A DNA stretch of 7,239 nt from Pseudomonadota bacterium (GTDB taxonomy: Bacteria; Desulfobacterota; Syntrophia; Syntrophales; JADFWA01). The stretch is taken from the NCBI GenBank assembly GCA_030610915.1, contig JAUWQS010000079.1, positions 1-7,239 on the forward strand, read 5' to 3'. The translations under genes and the position numbers were made by a program. The first letter of the stretch is position 1. Each line of letters starts with the position of its first letter. Below, piece by piece: positions 1-3,902 of the stretch. Below the pieces are notes generated by a model that made no database searches, had not been told where the DNA came from, and worked only from the letters and a program-made list of their open reading frames with translations.

Positions 1-1014
1 GGTGTCGAGACATTCAGGGATATCAGTCTCGTAGAAAAGCTCAGGAAGGAGATTGAACAAGGATACACATTTGAAGATATTATTTCAAAAAATCACGCTG
101 TTCATGAGTTGTTCCAGATCCTGCCGGATGTGGCGGACAGCTTGAGCACAGTGCTGATAGAGGGTGAAAGCGGAACGGGAAAGGAACTTTTTGCCAGGGC
201 AATTCACAACTTGGGTTCGAGAAAAAACAGACCTTTTATTGCCGTCAATTGTGGGGCGCTGCCGGATACACTACTGGAATCCGAGCTTTTCGGCTATAAG
301 GCGGGGGCGTTTACCGATGCGAAAAAGGACAAACCCGGTCGCTTTAAACTTGCTGATAAGGGCACGATTTTTCTTGATGAGATAGGGGATATATCGCCTG
401 CGCTTCAGGTTCGCCTTTTACGTGTTCTTCAGGAAAAAACCTATGAGCCTCTGGGGGCTGTAGAAAGCGTAAAGGCAGATGTTCATATAATTACCGCTAC
501 AAATAAAAGATTATTCAAACTGGTCAAGGCCGGCAAATTCAGAGAGGACCTCTATTATCGAATCAATGTGATACAACTGGAGCTGCCCCCACTTCGCGAG
601 AGGATGGAAGATGTCCCGCTGCTGGTTGACCACTTTATAAGACGTTTCAATGACATGCAGAAAAAGGACGTTGCTGGAATTACTGAGGAAGCCCTTGCCT
701 GTCTGATGTCTTACGACTATCCGGGAAATATAAGAGAATTGGAAAATATCATTGAACGAGCCTTTATCTTGTGCAAGACAGAAATGATCGGAAAGGAGCA
801 CCTTCCCGAGCCGGTATGTTCGTTTTCCGGAGTGGACTACTCAAAACATGCGGAGGGGATGACGTTTAAGGACATGGAGACGATATTTTTAATCAATGTC
901 CTGCGCAGAAATAACTGGAATCGATTGAAGACTGCTCATGAGCTTGGCATCCATAAAAGCACGCTCTTCCGAAAAATCAAATCACTGGAAATAGAGATTC
1001 CCGGCAAAAAATAG
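1..1014 (+). CDS. sigma-54-dependent transcriptional activator (enhancer-binding protein), 5'-truncated by window
   Basis: AAA+ activator that hydrolyses ATP to open sigma-54 RNA polymerase promoters. The frame is open from base 1, so the start lies outside the window; the TTG at 109 is internal. Numbering from base 1: residues 1-20 look like the end of a PAS domain (VETFRDISLVEKL), so an N-terminal PAS sensor is inferred. Walker A GESGTGKE is at 55-62, the sigma-54 contact loop GAFTDA at 102-107 (canonical GAFTGA), Walker B GTIFLDEIGD at about 121-130, the arginine-finger segment FREDLYYR at 180-187, and a sensor II-like YPGNIRELEN further on. A Fis-type helix-turn-helix covers about 306-330 (NWNRLKTAHELGIHKSTLFRK). 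The ligand is unknown. Position next to NifX-like genes with -24/-12 promoters suggests it is the local activator, as DVU2106 is for the Desulfovibrio orp operons. The family call is very secure; the target assignment is inference. Confidence 0.96.
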   Translation, partial: GVETFRDISLVEKLRKEIEQGYTFEDIISKNHAVHELFQILPDVADSLSTVLIEGESGTGKELFARAIHNLGSRKNRPFIAVNCGALPDTLLESELFGYKAGAFTDAKKDKPGRFKLADKGTIFLDEIGDISPALQVRLLRVLQEKTYEPLGAVESVKADVHIITATNKRLFKLVKAGKFREDLYYRINVIQLELPPLRERMEDVPLLVDHFIRRFNDMQKKDVAGITEEALACLMSYDYPGNIRELENIIERAFILCKTEMIGKEHLPEPVCSFSGVDYSKHAEGMTFKDMETIFLINVLRRNNWNRLKTAHELGIHKSTLFRKIKSLEIEIPGKK

Positions 1015-1036
1015 ACAAATACGAAATATAACAGGC

Positions 1037-1180
1037 TCGTAAAAAGTCTGAAAAACACTCTTTTGTCATTCTGGTGAGCCGAAGCCCTGAGTATAACGAA
1101 GGGGATAGCGAAGAATCTGATATCATTGAGATTCTTCGTCGCTCCGCTCCTCAGAATGACACTGCGTGGACTTTTTACGA
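1037..1180. repeat. MITE-like inverted-repeat element, copy 1
   Basis: A 144-bp element with perfect 12-bp terminal inverted repeats (TCGTAAAAAGTC at 1037-1048, GACTTTTTACGA at 1169-1180). Inner arms TGTCATTCTG (1064-1073) and CAGAATGACA (1152-1161) also pair, and a central hairpin pairs CGAAGAATCT (1109-1118) with AGATTCTTCG (1129-1138). No transposase is encoded. It begins 22 bp after the activator stop codon and ends 30 bp before the -24 element of the next promoter. The transcript could fold into a long hairpin and may help end the activator mRNA. A related copy in opposite orientation lies at about 2990-3137. Confidence 0.8.
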
Positions 1181-1210
1181 TTTCATCAACATTCGATTTT
1201 ATGCATTCCC

Positions 1211-1226
1211 TGGCATGGTTTCTGCT
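1211..1226 (+). promoter_or_regulatory. sigma-54 (-24/-12) promoter
   Basis: TGGCATG-N4-CTGCT matches the consensus TGGCAYR-N4-TTGCW with one mismatch. The invariant GG (1212-1213) and GC (1224-1225) are separated by exactly 10 bp. Transcription would start near 1237, leaving a very short leader that still contains the AGGAG ribosome site just before the ATG at 1253. No pair of enhancer dyads like those at 2073-2120 is visible upstream; the usual enhancer distance is filled by the MITE-like element. Confidence 0.65.
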
Positions 1227-1252
1227 GTACATTTAACACAGGAGACGGAAAA

Positions 1253-1642
1253 ATGAAAGTCGCAGTACCTGTCTGGGGCCATTTTGTTTCGACGGTTTTT
1301 GATTTTTGCGACCATCTTTTGATCGTGAACATAGAGTCTGGGCGGATAAAAGATCGGACAACGGTTCACTTCGCCGAAAATACGATTGCAGCCAAGGCCG
1401 TCAGATTGAGAAAAATTGGTGTTCAGACCCTTCTTTGCGGGGCAATTTCAAGACCCCTGGAAAGGATGATCGTTGCGTCAGGAATTGTGGTTATACCATT
1501 CTTGAGGGGAACGGCGGATGAGATACTTCAAGCCTATCTTACAGGCAATCTGTTAGATGGACGTTTTGCCTTGCCGGGCTGCCGCACCGCTGGATGGCAT
1601 CGCAGAAGAAGAGGAATGAGGAGCCGCGGCAGGTGTGGGTGA
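1253..1642 (+). CDS. NifX/NafY-fold (dinitrogenase iron-molybdenum cofactor biosynthesis-like) protein, 129 aa
   Basis: The protein starts MKVAVPVWGHFVSTVFDFCDHLLIV, typical of the Fe-Mo-cofactor-binding NifX/ORP superfamily (RNase H-like fold). The core continues through RLRKIGVQTLLCGAISRPLERM, with VIPFLRGTADEILQAYLTGNL near the end. The C-terminus LPGC followed by an Arg-rich tail (HRRRRGMRSRGR) is common in stand-alone family members. The ATG at 1253 is chosen over upstream in-frame codons because AGGAG lies at 1240-1244 and MKVAVP aligns with relatives; the longer frame would run back into the MITE-like repeat. It is the first gene after the -24/-12 promoter and is followed after 43 bp by a second NifX-like gene, probably in one operon. 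Members bind metal-sulfur clusters in other systems; here that is inferred. It contains four cysteines, unlike its neighbours. Confidence 0.88.
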   Translation: MKVAVPVWGHFVSTVFDFCDHLLIVNIESGRIKDRTTVHFAENTIAAKAVRLRKIGVQTLLCGAISRPLERMIVASGIVVIPFLRGTADEILQAYLTGNLLDGRFALPGCRTAGWHRRRRGMRSRGRCG

Positions 1643-1685
1643 AAAGCCCCGGTTTATTGAGCTATTACAAAAAAAGGTGGTAAAT

Positions 1686-2054
1686 ATGAAAATTGCGATT
1701 ACTTCCTATGGTAAGGATCTCTCCAGTAAAGTGGATCGAAGTTTTGGGCGTGCAAAGTGGTTTATCGTTGTTGATACTGAGTCAGGCATTTTTGAAGCAC
1801 ATGACAACAAGCAGAACGTAAGCCTACCCCAGGGCGCCGGCATACAGGCCGGTCAGAACGTCGCAAATCTGGGGGTTGATGCGATCCTGACCGGCAATAT
1901 TGGTCCCAATGCCTACAGAACGCTCAGCGCTGCTTCTGTTAAAATATTTCTTATCGAAAAAGGTATCGAGATTGTCGAGGATGCCCTTTCTGAATGGAAG
2001 GCTGGCCGCCTGAAAGAGGTGACGGAGGCAACTATCGAGGGACATTGGGTATAG
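1686..2054 (+). CDS. NifX/ORP-like protein, cysteine-free, 122 aa
   Basis: Single-domain NifX-fold protein. MKIAITSYGKDLSSKVDRSFGRAKWFIVVD is the characteristic N-terminus, followed by QGAGIQAGQNVANLGVDAIL, the family loop TGNIGPNAYRTL, and a final helix (VEDALSEWKAGRL). The start at 1686 is supported by AGGTGG at 1675-1680; an upstream GTG at 1635 would overlap the preceding gene and add a non-family leader. There is no cysteine anywhere, and the TGNCGPNA loop seen in the protein at 3903 has Ile in place of Cys. From memory, the D. gigas orange protein binds its Mo-Cu-sulfide cluster non-covalently, so lack of Cys does not exclude cluster binding. Its length matches single-domain ORP/NifX members. 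It probably shares the promoter at 1211 with the gene before it. Confidence 0.88.
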   Translation: MKIAITSYGKDLSSKVDRSFGRAKWFIVVDTESGIFEAHDNKQNVSLPQGAGIQAGQNVANLGVDAILTGNIGPNAYRTLSAASVKIFLIEKGIEIVEDALSEWKAGRLKEVTEATIEGHWV

Positions 2055-2072
2055 TAAAAAAGGATTGGCGAA

Positions 2073-2120
2073 GTTGCATATCTGCAACCTTTACATAAAT
2101 ATAGGTTGCAAAATAGCAAC
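2073..2120. promoter_or_regulatory. tandem enhancer dyads (putative activator-binding sites)
   Basis: Two near-identical 16-bp dyads: GTTGCATATCTGCAAC (2073-2088) and GTTGCAAAATAGCAAC (2105-2120), both of form GTTGC-N6-GCAAC. They are offset by exactly 32 bp, about three helical turns. They lie roughly 105 and 137 bp upstream of the start predicted from the -24/-12 element at 2192-2207, the usual place for sigma-54 enhancer sites. The activator encoded at 1-1014 is the obvious candidate ligand; that link is inferred. Confidence 0.7.
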
Positions 2121-2191
2121 TCCTATTTTTCTTTATGACTTTCAAAGTATGTAACCCCTTGAAACGTGAAACTTTTATACGCAGCAGATTC

Positions 2192-2207
2192 TGGCACACT
2201 TTTTGAA
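2192..2207 (+). promoter_or_regulatory. sigma-54 (-24/-12) promoter
   Basis: TGGCACA-N4-TTGAA fits the consensus TGGCAYR-N4-TTGCW, with GG at 2193-2194 and the -12 dinucleotide GA (instead of GC) at 2205-2206, separated by exactly 10 bp. The expected start is near 2218, giving a leader of about 53 nt before the ATG at 2271. The -12 mismatch makes it weaker than the element at 1211, but the paired dyads upstream strongly support it. Confidence 0.68.
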
Positions 2208-2270
2208 ATATAAATTAGTAGAGTTTTAATTAGCTTTTGCGTAACAGTGAAAAACAAGGAGGTGATTTTA

Positions 2271-2558
2271 ATGCCAGGTGGAAATAGAACAGGACCGGCA
2301 GGGATGGGTCCGATGACAGGCAGGGCGGCAGGCCTCTGTGCAGGATATTCAGTGCCCGGATATATGAATCCCATTGCTGATGGAGGTTTTTTGGGAAGCG
2401 CTCCTTATGGCAATGTGGCGCCAGGCTATTCGGGGGGGTATGTTCCCTATGGACAGGCAGGATACTATGGCGGTTTTGGGAGATCTTTTGGATTTGGCAG
2501 AGGCTTCGGAAGAGGCTGGTCCGGCAGGGGTCGTGGATTTGGTCGTGGTCGGTGGTAG
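2271..2558 (+). CDS. DUF5320-type Gly/Tyr/Arg-rich small protein, 95 aa
   Basis: Short protein of unknown function. Its N-terminus (MPGGNRTGPAGMGPMTGR, then LCAGY and PGYMNP) is the DUF5320-type signature, followed by a Gly/Tyr-rich middle and a C-terminal tail of GFGRG/GRGRG repeats ending in RGRW. It has one cysteine (Cys23) and looks mostly disordered, with no signal peptide or membrane segment. The ATG at 2271 is preferred over the in-frame GTG at 2247 because AAGGAGGTG at 2255-2263 sits just upstream and the motif begins at MPGG. It is the first gene after the predicted -24/-12 promoter at 2192. Unlike the related protein at 3358 it lacks a coiled-coil tail. Arg-Gly-rich tails can bind nucleic acid or mediate assembly, but nothing here shows which. 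Confidence 0.85.
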   Translation: MPGGNRTGPAGMGPMTGRAAGLCAGYSVPGYMNPIADGGFLGSAPYGNVAPGYSGGYVPYGQAGYYGGFGRSFGFGRGFGRGWSGRGRGFGRGRW

Positions 2559-2608
2559 ATTAATTTTTTACCTAATAAAATAGACAGATAAGAGGAGGAG
2601 ATAATATT

Positions 2609-2833
2609 ATGCCAAGAGGTGATCGAACTGGACCGCAGGGGCAGGGGCCGCGAACGGGTCGTGGTTTAGGGCCATGTGGGACAGGAACAGGAGAAAATCC
2701 GGATTCCGGTCAGAATATCGGATTCTTCCGTAGACTGGGAAGGGGTCTGGGAATTGGCCGGGGAGGAAAAGGAAGAGGAATGGGGCAAGGTTCGGGTCGC
2801 GGACGTGGCGGACAGGGCCAGGGTCGCAATTAG
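2609..2833 (+). CDS. small Gly/Arg-rich protein with DUF5320-like N-terminus, 74 aa
   Basis: The N-terminus MPRGDRTGPQGQGPRTGRG and the single Cys23 align position for position with the proteins at 2271 and 3358, so this is a divergent family member. The rest is low complexity (GRGLGIGRGGKGRGMGQGSGRGRGGQGQGRN), with no hydrophobic core or coiled coil. GAGGAGGAG at about 2592-2600 is a strong ribosome site 8-9 nt before the ATG. It lies 50 bp after the preceding gene with no terminator between, so it is probably cotranscribed from 2192. The stop codon falls in the left arm of a 12-bp inverted repeat (2830-2885). Function unknown. Confidence 0.8.
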   Translation: MPRGDRTGPQGQGPRTGRGLGPCGTGTGENPDSGQNIGFFRRLGRGLGIGRGGKGRGMGQGSGRGRGGQGQGRN

Positions 2834-2885
2834 GCTGAAGGTAGATAGACTGAAGACTATCAGGCGCTGACAGCCTTCAGCCTAA
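2830..2885. repeat. inverted repeat overlapping a stop codon, possible transcript-end hairpin
   Basis: TTAGGCTGAAGG (2830-2841) pairs perfectly with CCTTCAGCCTAA (2874-2885); an inner pair GATAG (2844-2848) / CTATC (2857-2861) extends the fold. The left arm includes the TAG stop of the preceding gene. No T-run follows, so it is not a classic intrinsic terminator, but it could stabilise the mRNA 3' end. Confidence 0.55.
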
Positions 2886-2902
2886 CCCGGATAAGCCGGA
2901 AA

Positions 2903-2951
2903 AGCTCAAAGTTCGAAGCTCAAAGCTGAAAGCTCAAAGCTCAAAGCTCAA
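2903..2951. repeat. heptanucleotide tandem repeat (AGCTCAA)n
   Basis: Seven uninterrupted 7-bp units; five are exact AGCTCAA (2903, 2917, 2931, 2938, 2945) and two are variants (AGTTCGA, AGCTGAA). A degenerate unit follows at 2952. There are no unique spacers, so this is not a CRISPR array. A second array with the same unit length but another sequence occurs at 6713-6738. Confidence 0.85.
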
Positions 2952-2989
2952 AGCAAAAAACAGAGCATCGCTATAAAGTTTGAGGCATT

Positions 2990-3137
2990 CGCAAAAAGTC
3001 CACACAGTGTCATTCTGAGGAGCCCTTCGCCCATGTCATTCTGAGGAGCGAAGCGACGAAGAATCTGGGACTCAGGATAAACTCCGCGACGAAGAATCTC
3101 AATGATATTAGATTCTTCGCTATTGCTCAGAATGACA
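2990..3137. repeat. MITE-like element, copy 2 (rearranged, one end missing)
   Basis: Related to the reverse complement of the element at 1037-1180. CGCAAAAAGTCCACACAGTG corresponds to the outer end of copy 1, and GAAGAATCTCAATGATAT-AGATTCTTCGCTAT matches its centre (one T/C change at the dash). Two internal segments are duplicated: TGTCATTCTGAGGAGC at 3008-3023 and 3034-3049, and GCGACGAAGAATCT at 3053-3066 and 3086-3099. The distal arm survives only as CTCAGAATGACA, and the terminal GACTTTTTACGA is absent. Copies 1 and 2 are in opposite orientation. Confidence 0.72.
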
Positions 3138-3307
3138 GCGGATATGACAACAAATTCTTTTGCCAGTTTGGCACGAATTTCACAACTAAGGGACTAAACA
3201 ACCTAAATAGTGCCTGAACGAAAACCCTGAAATATAGTTTTTCAGTTTTGTCTGGAAAACTCAAACGCGCTGAGATTGTTTTCTTTTTTTAACTCAAAAC
3301 TCGAAAC

Positions 3308-3338
3308 AGTGTCTGAACGAGGTTTTCGTTCAGACACT
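3308..3338 (+). promoter_or_regulatory. 13-bp perfect hairpin directly upstream of a ribosome site
   Basis: AGTGTCTGAACGA (3308-3320) and TCGTTCAGACACT (3326-3338) pair perfectly around the loop GGTTT. The ribosome site AAGGAGG (3343-3349) starts 5 nt later. A further arm, AGTGCCTGAACGAAAACC at 3209-3226, can pair with 3321-3338 with one mismatch, so two folds compete. No T-run follows, so a terminator is unlikely. It may act in mRNA stability or translation, or simply be a short repetitive palindrome. Confidence 0.5.
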
Positions 3339-3357
3339 AAATAAGGAGGTATTTATC

Positions 3358-3732
3358 ATGCCAGGTGGAGATAGAACAGGACCGGCAGGGATGGGTCCGA
3401 TGACAGGCAGGGCAGCAGGTCTCTGCGCAGGATATCCAGCGCCAGGATATATGAATCCTGTTGGTGGCAGAGGTTTTGGTGGTTTTGGCCGTGGCGGAGG
3501 CTGGGGCCGTCGTAATCAGTTTTACGCAACCGGTTTGACCGGCTGGCAACGTGCCGCTTATGGTTACCCGGTTTATGCAGGGGCGGTTCCTTATGGAGTG
3601 CCGTACGGGCCAACAGTAACAAAGCAAGAGGAACTCGATGGGCTGAAAGGCCAGGCAGAGTACCTGGAGGATTCCCTGGAAGGTATTAAGAAACGCATGG
3701 CAGAGTTAGAAGAAAAAACCAAAGAGGGATAA
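3358..3732 (+). CDS. DUF5320-type protein with C-terminal coiled coil, 124 aa
   Basis: N-terminus MPGGDRTGPAGMGPMTGR with Cys23 in LCAGY, then PGYMNP, a short Gly/Arg/Phe-rich stretch, a conserved-looking aromatic block (NQFYATGLTGWQRAAYGYP), a Pro/Tyr/Gly segment, and a charged amphipathic tail from about residue 89 (TKQEELDGLKGQAEYLEDSL onward) predicted as a coiled coil. This layout is what I recall as full-length DUF5320; the 2271 product looks like a version without the tail. The ATG is supported by AAGGAGG at 3343-3349. The first 102 nt match the 2271 gene at 94 positions, after which the genes diverge. A terminator follows. Function unknown; the coiled coil suggests oligomerisation, and a similar tail on the 3903 protein suggests possible pairing (inference). 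Confidence 0.88.
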   Translation: MPGGDRTGPAGMGPMTGRAAGLCAGYPAPGYMNPVGGRGFGGFGRGGGWGRRNQFYATGLTGWQRAAYGYPVYAGAVPYGVPYGPTVTKQEELDGLKGQAEYLEDSLEGIKKRMAELEEKTKEG

Positions 3733-3743
3733 AAACAGAAAGG

Positions 3744-3795
3744 GCGCTGGTATAGGAAGGATTTAATATCCTACATCTATTACCGGCGCTTTTTT
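3744..3795 (+). terminator. intrinsic terminator
   Basis: GCGCTGGTA (3744-3752) pairs with TACCGGCGC (3781-3789), nine pairs including one G-U, followed at once by TTTTTT (3790-3795). A small inner hairpin (GGAT/ATCC around TTAAT) sits in the loop. It lies 12 bp after the stop codon at 3730-3732 and separates the DUF5320 gene from the NifX-domain gene at 3903. Confidence 0.85.
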
Positions 3796-3806
3796 ATTTG
3801 TCAAGC

Positions 3807-3835
3807 TTGCGTTTTGAATGTAGGATGTTTATGAT
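3807..3835 (+). promoter_or_regulatory. possible sigma-70-type promoter
   Basis: TTGCGT (3807-3812) and TATGAT (3830-3835) are separated by 17 bp. The -10 box matches 5 of 6 consensus bases and the -35 box 3 of 6. Because an intrinsic terminator closes the upstream gene, the gene at 3903 needs its own promoter, and no -24/-12 element is visible between 3796 and 3902. Confidence 0.3.
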
Positions 3836-3902
3836 AGTTACGTTCTTTTGTACTTAGTAGCTCTCGTAGCTTAATACTTTTTTTCAGGAAAGGGGTTAAA
3901 AA

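Larger units (their letters stand above)
2834..3357. other. 524-bp non-coding, repeat-rich interval
   Basis: No credible coding frame is seen. In order it holds: the right arm of the 2830-2885 hairpin, an AGCTCAA heptanucleotide array (2903-2951), a rearranged MITE-like copy (about 2990-3137), an unexplained AT-rich stretch, one arm of a long-range inverted repeat (3209-3226), a 13-bp hairpin (3308-3338) and the ribosome site of the next gene. A TGGCACG at 3169-3175 resembles a -24 box but lacks a good -12 box. The promoter for the gene at 3358 is therefore unclear; readthrough from 2192 is possible. Confidence 0.7.

Noticed and set aside
1166..1252. Longer version of the first NifX-like protein
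   Set aside because: The added residues come from the MITE-like repeat end and the -24/-12 promoter region, which should not be translated; ATG 1253 has AGGAG before it.
1435..1445. TTGC-GGG-GCAA palindrome as another enhancer site
   Set aside because: Half-site spacing (3 bp) differs from the 6-bp spacing of the 2073-2120 dyads and it lies within coding sequence, so chance is likely.
2247..2270. Upstream GTG start for the protein at 2271
   Set aside because: It would place the strong AAGGAGGTG ribosome site inside the coding region and add residues before the conserved MPGG start.
2903..2951. CRISPR-like array
   Set aside because: The 7-bp units are contiguous with no unique spacers, and no cas gene is present.
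3169..3184. Possible -24/-12 promoter (TGGCACG-N4-TCACA) upstream of the gene at 3358
   Set aside because: The -24 box is perfect but the -12 box matches poorly (TCACA rather than TTGCA), no enhancer dyads lie upstream, and it would leave a leader of about 160 nt. TGCCA-GTT-TGGCA there may be only a small palindrome.
3337..3627. Minus-strand frames opposite the DUF5320-type gene
   Set aside because: No recognisable domain and no ribosome site; they mirror the Gly/Arg-rich codons of the + strand gene.
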